Source of the DNA: an uncultured Bacteroidales bacterium
GTDB lineage: Bacteria; Bacteroidota; Bacteroidia; Bacteroidales; JAUNSR01
Assembly: GCA_947074105.1 (NCBI GenBank)
Contig: CAMTON010000024.1
Coordinates: forward strand, 1-44,252
Length of the DNA stretch: 44,252 nucleotides
Direction of reading: 5' to 3'
Below the pieces are notes generated by a model. It was not told the origin of the DNA. It saw only the letters and a program-made list of their open reading frames with translations, and searched no databases. Positions 7,633-15,962 of this stretch are shown one piece after another; the first letter of the stretch is position 1; every line of letters begins with the position of its first letter. A program made the translations under genes and the position numbers.

Positions 7633-8454
7633 ATGATAAAAAATAAAGGCATAGGTATAATCGGAACCGTCGGGTTTCACCTTGTATTATTATTATTGCT
7701 GTTATATCTGAAATTTCCTTATCAGCCGCCACAGGATGAAGAGGGGATAATGGTCATGATAGGAATAGAGAATGTAGGTGCCGATGTCCCTAATAAATCG
7801 GTTACTTCATCTTCTGTCGTAACTCCGCAAAAGGAGATTATGCCTGTTAAGACTGAGCCTGTAAAAGAGGTGAAGGAACAGCTCCTTTCTCAGAATCTTG
7901 AGGAATCGGTAAATCTCGAGAATGAAGAAAAGAAGAAAAAAGAGGAGGAGGAACGCCAGAAAAGGATAGAAGAAGAGAAAAGAAAGGCTGAAGAGGAAAG
8001 ACTCAGAAAAGAAGCTGAGGAAAGAGAACGAAAGGAACGTGATATCAAAAACCGCGTTACCAATGTTTTTCAGAATTCGGCAACGGAAGCAGGAAGTACG
8101 GGAACTACAGAGGCCGGACAGCATAATCAGGGATCTCCGTCAGGAAACTCCGACCAGGGCGCTCCCAAAGGAAGCGCGGGATACGGAAGTTATGATCTTG
8201 GAGGACGCAGTATAACGGGCGGACTGCCAAAACCTGCATTTTCAGTAAATGAGTCGGGTGTAGTGGTAGTGAACATAACCGTTAATGAAGACGGAAAAGT
8301 GATAAGCGCAATAGTTGGACAGGGAACGACGACTTCATCGGGACAACTGAGAAACAGTGCTTTGGCTGCTGCTAAGAAAGCTTTATTTGAAACAAAGAAA
8401 GGTGTTTCAACACAAAGCGGAACAATAACATACAAATTCGACAGTGATAATTAA
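7633..8454 (+). CDS. TonB/TolA-like energy transducer
   Basis: The 273-aa protein is the third partner of the proton-motor set. It has an N-terminal inner-membrane anchor (about 9-27), a periplasmic spacer, an extended highly charged coiled coil of Lys/Glu/Arg repeats (about 97-140), a Gly/Ser/Gln-rich linker (about 150-185) and a C-terminal TonB-like domain (about 190-273, with LPKPAF, VVVVNITVNEDGKVISA). TonB usually has a Pro-rich spacer; this one instead has a TolA-like helical spacer and only short Pro motifs (KTEPVKEVKE). Function as a TonB that drives outer-membrane transporters is likely from the neighbours, but a TolA-like role in envelope constriction is not excluded. A strong terminator follows. 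Confidence 0.85.
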   Translation: MIKNKGIGIIGTVGFHLVLLLLLLYLKFPYQPPQDEEGIMVMIGIENVGADVPNKSVTSSSVVTPQKEIMPVKTEPVKEVKEQLLSQNLEESVNLENEEKKKKEEEERQKRIEEEKRKAEEERLRKEAEERERKERDIKNRVTNVFQNSATEAGSTGTTEAGQHNQGSPSGNSDQGAPKGSAGYGSYDLGGRSITGGLPKPAFSVNESGVVVVNITVNEDGKVISAIVGQGTTTSSGQLRNSALAAAKKALFETKKGVSTQSGTITYKFDSDN

Positions 8455-8464
8455 TCTATATATG

Positions 8465-8494
8465 AAATTGCAGAGTTCGCTCTGCAATTTTTTT
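8465..8494 (+). terminator. Terminator of the exbB-exbD-tonB unit
   Basis: A perfect 11-bp stem (8465-8475 with 8480-8490) closed by a stable TTCG tetraloop is followed by a T run. It begins 10 bases after the tonB-like stop codon. Confidence 0.92.
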
Positions 8495-8568
8495 GTTTAT
8501 AAGATAAAGAGATAAAAACTGCGTGCTTTATGTTATATTCATATATTTGAGGCAAAGAATCTTTTTAT

Positions 8569-8601
8569 TTGTTTCAGAAAAAAACATATTGCCTACATTT
8601 G
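8569..8601 (+). promoter_or_regulatory. Candidate promoter of manC
   Basis: TTTG ending at 8571, a 22-base spacer and TACATTTG (8594-8601) resemble the Bacteroidetes promoter with a slightly long spacer. A second -7-like box, TATATTTG, lies at 8542-8549 without a -33 partner. Confidence 0.45.
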
Positions 8602-8686
8602 CGCAATACTTCATAATTGATTATTTAGTATTCAGGTCATATATGTAGAGACAAAAACATATTATTAGCTACAATAATTCATTACT

Positions 8687-9739
8687 ATGAATAATAACCA
8701 TTTGATAATAATGGCGGGTGGTATCGGATCACGTTTCTGGCCGATGTCAACGCCTGACCGCCCTAAGCAATTTATCGATATCACGGGGTCGGGAAAGACA
8801 ATGATCCAACAGACTGTCGACAGATTCGGTGACATTGTACCTATAGAGAATGTATGGGTTGTTACTTCGGCAAAATATAAAGAGCATATCAGAACACAGC
8901 TTCCCGGAATACCGCTGTCTAATATACTTCTTGAGCCATGTATGCGTAATACTGCTCCGTGCATAGCTTATGTAAGTTCGAAAATAGCTGCAAAATATCC
9001 TGATGCAAATCTTATAATAACCCCTTCTGATCATATAGTAACAGATGAGGAAGAGTTTCGCAGGGTGATAACCAGAGGTCTTGATTTTGTATCGGGAGGG
9101 AAAAGAATTCTTACACTTGGAATGCATGTTACACGTCCCGAAACAGGATACGGATATATTCAGAGCGGAAAAAGTTCAGAAGACGATAAACAGGTGCTTT
9201 CAGTAGCAGCTTTCCGTGAAAAGCCGGATTCTGAGACCGCTATGAAATATATCAGAGAAGGAAATTATTACTGGAATTCCGGTTTATTTTTATGGAATAT
9301 CAATACAGTGATTGATTCATTGCGTACATACGTACCTGATATAATGTCGGTTTTTGATGAAGTTTCTCCTTTTTATTATACCGAAAAAGAGCAGGATATT
9401 ATTAATGATAAATTTCCCGAATGTCGTGCCATATCGATCGACTATGCCGTAATGGAGAAAGCAGATAACATATATGTCCTTCCTGCTGACTTCGGATGGA
9501 GCGATCTTGGAACATGGGGTTCTCTTCATACTCTTATCGGATCTGATCAGATGCAAAACTCCATTATCGGGGATTCAGTCAGAATGATAGAATCAGACAA
9601 CTGCATGGTCCATCTGCCTTCAGGAAAGAAAGCCGTACTTCAGGGATTGAGCGGATATATAATAGCCGAACATGACGGAGTCCTTATGATATGTAAGCTT
9701 ACAGATGAGCAGAGAATAAAAGAATTTTCAGCAGAATGA
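8687..9739 (+). CDS. manC: Mannose-1-phosphate guanylyltransferase
   Basis: The enzyme makes GDP-mannose from mannose 1-phosphate and GTP, a precursor for surface polysaccharides and, through GDP-fucose, for fucosylated glycans. The nucleotidyltransferase signature GGIGSRFWPMS...PKQF lies at 11-30, with PSDH and FREKP further on. The 350-aa length means the pure guanylyltransferase form, lacking the C-terminal phosphomannose-isomerase domain of bifunctional ManC/AlgA proteins (about 480 aa). It is a single-gene unit that ends at a terminator shared with the converging pyruvyl-transferase gene. Together with the flippase further downstream it suggests envelope glycan assembly, although the genes are not one cluster. 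Confidence 0.93.
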   Translation: MNNNHLIIMAGGIGSRFWPMSTPDRPKQFIDITGSGKTMIQQTVDRFGDIVPIENVWVVTSAKYKEHIRTQLPGIPLSNILLEPCMRNTAPCIAYVSSKIAAKYPDANLIITPSDHIVTDEEEFRRVITRGLDFVSGGKRILTLGMHVTRPETGYGYIQSGKSSEDDKQVLSVAAFREKPDSETAMKYIREGNYYWNSGLFLWNINTVIDSLRTYVPDIMSVFDEVSPFYYTEKEQDIINDKFPECRAISIDYAVMEKADNIYVLPADFGWSDLGTWGSLHTLIGSDQMQNSIIGDSVRMIESDNCMVHLPSGKKAVLQGLSGYIIAEHDGVLMICKLTDEQRIKEFSAE

Positions 9740-9753
9740 AAATGATAAAAAAA

Positions 9754-9790
9754 TAAAGCATAGCCGGATTTTTATTGAGGCTATGCTTTA
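9754..9790. terminator. Bidirectional terminator, manC and pyruvyl-transferase gene
   Basis: A perfect 12-bp stem (9754-9765 with 9779-9790) lies between converging genes, with T-rich tails on both strands (CTTTTTTAT on plus, seven T's on minus). Confidence 0.88.
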
Positions 9791-9805
9791 CTTTTTTATA
9801 TCGAT

Positions 9806-10930
9806 TTATTCTTCCAGAGCGGATTTAAGGAAATCCATTCCTTTATTTCTTAAATTTTCTATTTTAAGATCAATATCTTTCCAGTTGATTTTTGAATTTT
9901 CTATAGCTTTTATTTTTTCAGAATCGAAATCATTCAGTATTCTCTCCTTAAGACCGAAGTTTTCGGCAAGTGTCATTATTCTGTCGTTCATTCCAGACAG
10001 TTTGCCTTCTACAGGAATAAGGATAAAAGGTTTATGAAAAAGCAGAGAAAATACAGCACCGTGAAAGGAATTAGTGACCACAAATTTACTGTTGGCAATA
10101 TGAGCCAGCCATTCTTCGACACCTTCGAAGCGGAAATTAAGTTTTTCGGAGTTTATGACATTTCCTGATGAAAAACTGTTTTTTCTGTCTGAATAATATG
10201 AAGCAACATTTTCGATAAGTTTCTGATTCTGCTGCAGGATATAGAAATAAACGTAATTTCCGGCAATATCTTTGAAACATGGCTCTTTAGTGATAAGTTC
10301 TGATTTTCCTTTTTCTGCCAGATCGGTAAGTATTTTTCTATCAAAAAGAAAAGTAGGATCGGGCATAACTTCGGCATTTTCAATATTATTGTCTGACATG
10401 ATCTTAAGGCCCGATGTCTCGCGAACACTTACTGACGCAAATTTTTTAATTTCATCTCTGACAAGATTCATAGCATCTTTCGGATAGTCAGTGCATGAAA
10501 AGCTTACAGCATATGCTATTCTTCTGATATTTTCGGGAAATTGATTCTGAAAATAAGGTTTTCCCCAGTTTTGTGCCATGTAAGGACTCCATACCTGATC
10601 GCTGCCGCTTATACAGGCATCAAGATTCAGTTCTGAAATATTTTTAAGCAATTGCTTTTCTGTATAAAAACGGGGAGAGAGATTCAGATAGCAGGATCTG
10701 AATCTTCTGAATTCCGGTTCTTTGAAATAATCAAGAAGATATGACCGTATATTGCGCGGTTTTACAGATGTCGTAAAACATTTGTAGAAACGGTCCCGGA
10801 AAGAAAGCGGTGCATAGTTTATTATAACGGCTTCATGTCCGAGGTTTTCAATAGTCTGTTGTGTGGCGAATGCCTGTAGTGTTCCTCCGTAATTGGTACC
10901 GTTGTGAAAAGTCAGAATACCTACTCTCAT
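9806..10930 (-). CDS. Polysaccharide pyruvyl transferase family protein
   Basis: Members of this family (WcaK, CsaB) add ketal-linked pyruvate to sugars of exopolysaccharides or cell-wall polymers. The 374-aa product shows the family pattern: N-terminal GILTFHNGTNYGGTLQAFA (4-22), the ISGSDQVWSP segment in the middle, and FVVTNSFHGAVFSLLFHKPFI towards the C-terminus, where the His is conserved. No signal peptide or membrane segment is seen, so it is likely cytoplasmic. The sugar acceptor cannot be inferred. It lies downstream of the PBP4 gene on the same strand with 122 bases between, and has its own -7 candidate, TACATTTG, at 11019-11026. Confidence 0.88.
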   Translation of the reverse strand: MRVGILTFHNGTNYGGTLQAFATQQTIENLGHEAVIINYAPLSFRDRFYKCFTTSVKPRNIRSYLLDYFKEPEFRRFRSCYLNLSPRFYTEKQLLKNISELNLDACISGSDQVWSPYMAQNWGKPYFQNQFPENIRRIAYAVSFSCTDYPKDAMNLVRDEIKKFASVSVRETSGLKIMSDNNIENAEVMPDPTFLFDRKILTDLAEKGKSELITKEPCFKDIAGNYVYFYILQQNQKLIENVASYYSDRKNSFSSGNVINSEKLNFRFEGVEEWLAHIANSKFVVTNSFHGAVFSLLFHKPFILIPVEGKLSGMNDRIMTLAENFGLKERILNDFDSEKIKAIENSKINWKDIDLKIENLRNKGMDFLKSALEE

Positions 10931-11018
10931 TCTGTATTTATTAAAATTATATTATGATATGATGTAAATATAAAAATAAAATTTATAACGTAAATTCCGG
11001 ATAACAATGCTTAAGCTG

Positions 11019-11026
11019 CAAATGTA
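11019..11026 (-). promoter_or_regulatory. Candidate -7 box for the pyruvyl-transferase gene
   Basis: The minus strand reads TACATTTG, a full -7 match about 90 bases before the start codon. No TTG at -33 was found, so support is partial. Confidence 0.35.
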
Positions 11027-11052
11027 TTTTTCCGTAAGCGAAAAAGAGAGTT

Positions 11053-12471
11053 TTAAAGATCAAGATCTTCAAGAAGTTTTCCTATAAGAATCCGGATGTC
11101 GCCGGGGCCGCAGGAGTAACCGTTGACAAGTACGGTGAAAGCTACGTTCTGTTTTCCGTAGATATATCCGGAATAAGCTCTTACGTTTCTTATCGTACCG
11201 CTTTTGGCTTTTATGTTGCCTTTATGTTTAGAGTCGGACATGAAACTTTTTACGGTCCCTTCCATTCCGGCGCGAGGAAGTGAATTGACAAACTCTTCAT
11301 TGTCTTTCATCAGTATAAGCAGTTGTGTGAGAAAGGATGCTGTAACACGATTTTGAGGTGAAAGCCCACTGCCATCATATATGAAAAGCCCGGATGTGTC
11401 AAGACCTTTGCTTTTCCAGTAATTCAGCGTTTTTTCAACAGACTCATTAATAGTGATATTGTTCTTTTTCCCTGCAGCAAGACGTATAATGGCTTCAGCG
11501 TAGAGATTAATACTTTTAAAATTACATTTTCTTATAAGTTCAGAAAGCTCGGGAGACTGCCAGGTGAACAATTCACTTTCAAGACCCGGAACCATGATAG
11601 ATTCTTCTTTTGCTATTCTTGCGCTTATCGGTTGGCCGCTTATAGATATTCCGGCGTTTTTTATCACATTATTTATATAATCGGCAAACTGAAGTGCCGG
11701 TTCCGGCATATCTCCCTGGATTGAAAATTTCTCACGGTTCTGAGGGATAGCTCCGAATATATATCTTTCGTTTATATAGGGTGCTCCATAAATGAAGGCG
11801 CTGTCATATTTAGCAGCATGAGGAAGAAGATAATTTTTAAGCACAAGAGAAGTCACTTCCGGATTCGTGGAGATGATTTCAGGTTTTTTCCCCTTTTTAG
11901 ACGTGTCGAAAGTGACACTGTAGCTGTTGTCCATGAAGTTTATGCCGTAAATTCCGGAAGCATAATAATTTCCCATATCTTCCCATGTCCATGCCGGATT
12001 TACTCCCTGATTGTCTAGGATCGTTTCGTCACAGATTACGCGTCCCTCAACAGATTTGATACCGGCTTTACGCATTGCTGCGATAAGGCGGCTTCTGAGT
12101 TGCTCTTCATTATTATAGAAATGAACGGAAAGAAGAGACGGATCGGCACTCCCTTTTATTATTATGTCTCCTTTAAGTACACCGTTCTCGATTAAACCTT
12201 TATAACCGAATTGTGTTTCATATTTATACTCGGGGCCGTTGAGCGATAAAGCCGTCGCCGTGGAAATAAGTTTCAGCGTGGAAGCCGGTATAAGAGCCAG
12301 GTTTTGCTGATAATCTAGGATTGTCGTATTGTTGTCGATATTGTGAATTGAGATCCCTATTGAAGCATTTTTCAGACATTTGGATGATAAGAATTTATCA
12401 AGAGCGGGATTGGAAAATATACTGCAGTCTATCGAAAGCAATAATATAATTATAAAAGACAGTTTCTTCAT
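11053..12471 (-). CDS. dacB: PBP4-type D-alanyl-D-alanine carboxypeptidase/endopeptidase
   Basis: A class C penicillin-binding protein (peptidase S13) that trims or cleaves peptide cross-links of peptidoglycan in the periplasm. The 472-aa protein has an N-terminal signal sequence (about 1-20) and the three active-site motifs: S64-TLK67 (PASTLK), S320-I-N322 in CNFKSINLYAE, and K423-S-G425 (KAKSGT). The large insertion between the first two motifs is normal for PBP4. It is divergent from tdk across 98 bases. There is no terminator between it and the pyruvyl-transferase gene, so some read-through is possible. Confidence 0.95.
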   Translation of the reverse strand: MKKLSFIIILLLSIDCSIFSNPALDKFLSSKCLKNASIGISIHNIDNNTTILDYQQNLALIPASTLKLISTATALSLNGPEYKYETQFGYKGLIENGVLKGDIIIKGSADPSLLSVHFYNNEEQLRSRLIAAMRKAGIKSVEGRVICDETILDNQGVNPAWTWEDMGNYYASGIYGINFMDNSYSVTFDTSKKGKKPEIISTNPEVTSLVLKNYLLPHAAKYDSAFIYGAPYINERYIFGAIPQNREKFSIQGDMPEPALQFADYINNVIKNAGISISGQPISARIAKEESIMVPGLESELFTWQSPELSELIRKCNFKSINLYAEAIIRLAAGKKNNITINESVEKTLNYWKSKGLDTSGLFIYDGSGLSPQNRVTASFLTQLLILMKDNEEFVNSLPRAGMEGTVKSFMSDSKHKGNIKAKSGTIRNVRAYSGYIYGKQNVAFTVLVNGYSCGPGDIRILIGKLLEDLDL

Positions 12472-12521
12472 CGTCGAGTAATAATTTACTTAATTAATAC
12501 ACTTAACTACCGTTTTTGGGT

Positions 12522-12529
12522 TATTTTTG
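12522..12529 (+). promoter_or_regulatory. Candidate -7 box for the tdk operon
   Basis: TATTTTTG is a full -7 match 40 bases before the tdk start codon, inside the 98-base spacer to the divergent PBP4 gene. No TTG at the -33 distance is visible. Confidence 0.4.
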
Positions 12530-12569
12530 CCATAAACTTATTAATAAATAATCTAAAAACACATATATA

Positions 12570-13154
12570 ATGTTCTCGGAGAAGATTTTTAAAGAAATGC
12601 ATCGTAAAGGAAGTATTGAAGTAGTATGCGGATCAATGTTTTCAGGTAAGACGGAAGAGCTTATCAGAAGACTGAAAAGAGCGAAAATAGCTAAACTTAA
12701 TGTTGAGATATTTAAGCCGAGCATTGATACGCGTTATTCTGACTGTGAAGTAGTTTCGCATGACAGCAATTCAATACACTCTACGCCGGTCGAAAATTCG
12801 GCAAGCATACTTCTTCTGTCTGAAAATGTTGATGTTGTAGGTATAGATGAAGCGCAGTTTTTTGACAGTGGCATAGTAGATGTATGTCGTAAGCTTGCCA
12901 ATAAAGGGGTAAGGGTAATAGTTGCTGGACTTGATATGGATTTTAAAGGAGAACCTTTCGGACCTATGCCTCACCTTTGCGCAATAGCTGATGATGTGTC
13001 AAAAGTACATGCTATATGTCTTAAATGCGGAAGTCTCGCAAATTACTCTCACAGACTTATACATGAGGATAAACAGGTTCTTCTCGGGGAAAAGAGTGAA
13101 TATCAGCCTCTTTGCAGAGAGTGTTATAATGCCGAGAATAATATAACAGAATAA
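12570..13154 (+). CDS. tdk: Thymidine kinase, type II
   Basis: It phosphorylates thymidine (and deoxyuridine) to the monophosphate for nucleotide salvage. The 194-aa product carries the Walker A loop GSMFSGKT (21-28), the DEAQFF segment (93-98) with the catalytic Glu94, and four zinc-binding cysteines C150, C153, C182 and C185, as in the bacterial/human TK1 fold. A second Met at residue 10 is also possible as start; the first is kept because the -7 box at 12522 leaves room for it. The downstream PerM-family gene begins 4 bases after the stop, so the two are co-transcribed. Confidence 0.96.
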   Translation: MFSEKIFKEMHRKGSIEVVCGSMFSGKTEELIRRLKRAKIAKLNVEIFKPSIDTRYSDCEVVSHDSNSIHSTPVENSASILLLSENVDVVGIDEAQFFDSGIVDVCRKLANKGVRVIVAGLDMDFKGEPFGPMPHLCAIADDVSKVHAICLKCGSLANYSHRLIHEDKQVLLGEKSEYQPLCRECYNAENNITE

Positions 13155-13158
13155 AAAC

Positions 13159-14295
13159 ATGAGTTCTTTCTTCAAAAAAGAGTTTACTTTCGATCGTGTA
13201 GCGAGAATATTTTTCATTTCTGTCTGTGTGGCAATATTCGGATTTATATGCTACAGGATAAGAGATGCCCTGATTCCGTTTATCATAGGATGGATTCTGG
13301 CGGCTGCGCTTATGCCGATTGTAAGATTCTTTCAGTACAGACTTCATCTGAAGGTGCGACTGCTTGCTATTCTTGCGACTGTCATACTTATACTGGGAGT
13401 GCTGACGGCATTGTTTTTTCTTTTTGTGCCTCCGACAATAGCAGAGTTTAAGAAAACCGGAGATCTGATTATTAAGTTTGAGGAAAATATAAAGGATGAT
13501 GACTATCTGCCTCCTCAAGTCAGAGATTATATAGGACGCTTTGTGGATTTTAAGGAGTATAAGGAGAAATTCAACTCTAAAGAAGCTTTTGAATATGTAA
13601 AGAGACATATACCACAACTTATAGATATCATTTCAAAAGCGGTATTTAAGGTTTTTACTCTTATAAGCGTTGTGTTCATCTTCCTGTACTGCTTTTTTAT
13701 AATGCTTTATTTTGAGAAGATACAAAATGGATTCTTTGATCTTCTTCCGGAAAGCTGGAAGGGAAGCGTCAGGAAAGTTATAAGCGATCTGGCTAATAGC
13801 ACAGGCCGTTACTTCAGAGGACAGAGTCTTATAGCCTCTATAGTTGGAGTGCTTTTCTGCATAGGATTTTTAATAATAGGAATACCTCTTGCAATCCCTC
13901 TGGGATTATTCATAGGTATGCTTAATATGATCCCTTATGCTCAGTTTATAGGTCTTTTCCCGACGATTCTTTTGTGCGGGCTGCATTCCGCGGATACCGG
14001 AATTCCTTTCTGGAGGCTTATTGTATTCTGTCTTATCTTATTCACCGTAGTACAGGTTACTCAGGATACCATACTGACTCCTAACATAATGAATAAAGTT
14101 ACGGGTCTGAATCCGGCAATAATTTTGCTGTGTCTTACAATAGGCGGTACGCTTTTCGGTGTGCTCGGTATTATAATGGCACTTCCGCTGGCGCCTATGA
14201 TGCTGACATATTATCATACATATATATTGAAAAAACCTATGGAGGTACCGGAATCGGAAAAGAAACCGGATAAAAGGGAAAATAACAAAGAATAA
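13159..14295 (+). CDS. AI-2E/PerM-family membrane transporter
   Basis: The 378-aa integral membrane protein has about eight hydrophobic helices: a pair near the N-terminus, a third around 65-90, a soluble segment at about 90-160, then a helix-rich C-terminal half with the conserved PYAQFIGLFPTI-like and TQDTILTPNIMNKVTGLNP segments typical of the family. Members have been linked to AI-2 export or sodium/proton antiport; the substrate here is unknown. It ends in a charged tail (ESEKKPDKRENN). It sits 4 bases after tdk and 17 before the flippase gene, suggesting a three-gene operon. Confidence 0.9.
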   Translation: MSSFFKKEFTFDRVARIFFISVCVAIFGFICYRIRDALIPFIIGWILAAALMPIVRFFQYRLHLKVRLLAILATVILILGVLTALFFLFVPPTIAEFKKTGDLIIKFEENIKDDDYLPPQVRDYIGRFVDFKEYKEKFNSKEAFEYVKRHIPQLIDIISKAVFKVFTLISVVFIFLYCFFIMLYFEKIQNGFFDLLPESWKGSVRKVISDLANSTGRYFRGQSLIASIVGVLFCIGFLIIGIPLAIPLGLFIGMLNMIPYAQFIGLFPTILLCGLHSADTGIPFWRLIVFCLILFTVVQVTQDTILTPNIMNKVTGLNPAIILLCLTIGGTLFGVLGIIMALPLAPMMLTYYHTYILKKPMEVPESEKKPDKRENNKE

Positions 14296-14312
14296 ATAAT
14301 ACCTATTTTAAA

Positions 14313-15824
14313 GTGAATCAGTTAAAGGCAGGAGCTGCGATATCTTATCTTACTATTCTGATGAGCAACATAATCGGATTGCTTTATACACCGTTTATGT
14401 TGCGTATGATGGGGCAGGAAGAATACGGTCTGTATTCTCTTGTTGCTTCTGTCGTGGCTTATCTGACTGTTCTTGATATGGGATTTGGCAATGCTGTGAT
14501 ACGATATACAGCCAAATACAGGGCTGAAGAAGATTATGAAAGACTTGAAAAAATGTTTGGCATGTTCATTCTTCTTTTTTCTGTAATAGGAATTATAACG
14601 TTTGCAGCGGGTCTGGTATTGACATTCAATGTGTCAGATATTTTTGACCGGAATATTGGAGAAGAAGGATTATGGAAAGTCAGGATTATGATGCTTCTTA
14701 TGACTCTCAACCTTACAGTTACTTTTCCGCTGAGTGTATTCAGCTCCATAATAACGGCATATGAAAGGTTTGTATTCCAGAAAGGTCTTGTACTTGTAAG
14801 AACCATACTTAATCCTGCCGTCATGATTGTCATGCTGATGATAGGATATAAAGCAATCGGAATGGTAGTAATCATCTCATTGTTTAATATTGTCACACTG
14901 CTTATAAATACATGGTATTGCTTTAAGAAAATAAAGATTAAGATATCCTTCGGACAATTTGAAAAAGGATTCTTCAAAGAAGTCAGCATTTATTCTTTCT
15001 GGATATTTCTGAGTGTGGTCATAGATAAGATATACTGGAGTACCGGGCAGTTTGTTCTGGGTATTTATCAGGGAGCAACTCCTATCGCCATATATGCCGT
15101 ATCGATCCAGCTGGTATATATGTATATGAATTTTTCAAAAGCAATTTCAGATCTTTTCCTTCCTAAGGTCACTGCTATTGTAACAAAATCAAATGATCAC
15201 CGACTTGTTTCTGATTTATTTATAAAAGTAGGAAGATTGCAGTATATTGTGATATGTTTCATTCTTATCGGATTTATCATATTTGGAAAAGCATTTATAG
15301 CAATATGGGCAGGAAGGAATTATGCTGATGCTTATCTTATAACTCTTATTCTTTTTATTCCTCTTACGATCCCATTAATACAGAACCTGGGGATAATCAT
15401 ACTTCAGGCGCACAATAAAATGAAATTTCGCTCAGTGTTGTATCTTATCATTGCATTGTTTTCACTTGCCGTATCTGTTCCTCTAGCTAAGGTCTATTCC
15501 GGTCTCGGATGTGCCATAGCTGTAGCACTGGCTTTATTTCTGGGACAGATAGTGGTAATGAATATATATTATATGAAAAGGATAAGAATAGACATTGTCG
15601 GTTTCTGGAGAGAAATTGTAAAAATGTCGATAGCTCCTTCGGTACTTGGTGTGGCTGCATATATTATTCTTATGAGATTTGAACTTACCAAACTTTATAT
15701 GCTTGTCGGCAGTATTGCTATATTTTCGGTAATATATATTCCGGTAGCCTGGTTTTTTGTAATGAATAATTATGAAAGGGGAATGGTGGTGAATGCTGTG
15801 AAGAGAATAATATCCAAAAGTTAA
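14313..15824 (+). CDS. Wzx-like polysaccharide flippase (MOP superfamily)
   Basis: The 503-aa protein has 12 or more predicted membrane helices and the N-terminal pattern of oligosaccharide flippases: AGAAISYLTILMSNIIGLLYTPFMLR, then MGQEEYGLYSL. Such proteins move undecaprenyl-linked oligosaccharides across the inner membrane for O-antigen, capsule or similar glycans. It starts with GTG at 14313; no ATG fits the conserved N-terminus. It follows the PerM-family gene by 17 bases. No glycosyltransferase or polymerase is adjacent, so its substrate may be made by genes elsewhere. No terminator of note follows it. Confidence 0.88.
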   Translation: MNQLKAGAAISYLTILMSNIIGLLYTPFMLRMMGQEEYGLYSLVASVVAYLTVLDMGFGNAVIRYTAKYRAEEDYERLEKMFGMFILLFSVIGIITFAAGLVLTFNVSDIFDRNIGEEGLWKVRIMMLLMTLNLTVTFPLSVFSSIITAYERFVFQKGLVLVRTILNPAVMIVMLMIGYKAIGMVVIISLFNIVTLLINTWYCFKKIKIKISFGQFEKGFFKEVSIYSFWIFLSVVIDKIYWSTGQFVLGIYQGATPIAIYAVSIQLVYMYMNFSKAISDLFLPKVTAIVTKSNDHRLVSDLFIKVGRLQYIVICFILIGFIIFGKAFIAIWAGRNYADAYLITLILFIPLTIPLIQNLGIIILQAHNKMKFRSVLYLIIALFSLAVSVPLAKVYSGLGCAIAVALALFLGQIVVMNIYYMKRIRIDIVGFWREIVKMSIAPSVLGVAAYIILMRFELTKLYMLVGSIAIFSVIYIPVAWFFVMNNYERGMVVNAVKRIISKS

Positions 15825-15926
15825 TTGTAGTTGGATAAAATTCATATAATTAAACAAAAAAATATAAGATTTCGCCTTCAGAACAAACAACTTGCCTTGT
15901 TTAGACATTTTATATAATAAAAAATA

Positions 15927-15934
15927 TAAATTTG
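15927..15934 (+). promoter_or_regulatory. Candidate -7 box for the rsmI operon
   Basis: TAAATTTG is a full -7 match 28 bases before the first gene of the unit. A TTG occurs upstream at 15897-15899, but its 27-base spacing is too long, so only the -7 part is supported. Confidence 0.35.
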
Positions 15935-15962
15935 TTCTCTGTTAAATTCAAATTTCACGGTT

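Noticed and set aside
7807-8124. 105-codon minus-strand frame opposite the tonB-like gene
   Set aside because: Its Leu/Phe/Ser runs are the antisense of the Lys/Glu coiled coil, not a membrane protein.
13057-13617. 186-codon minus-strand frame opposite tdk and the PerM-family gene
   Set aside because: Composition is basic and Tyr/Ser/His-rich, typical of antisense reading of membrane-protein codons. It spans two clear genes.
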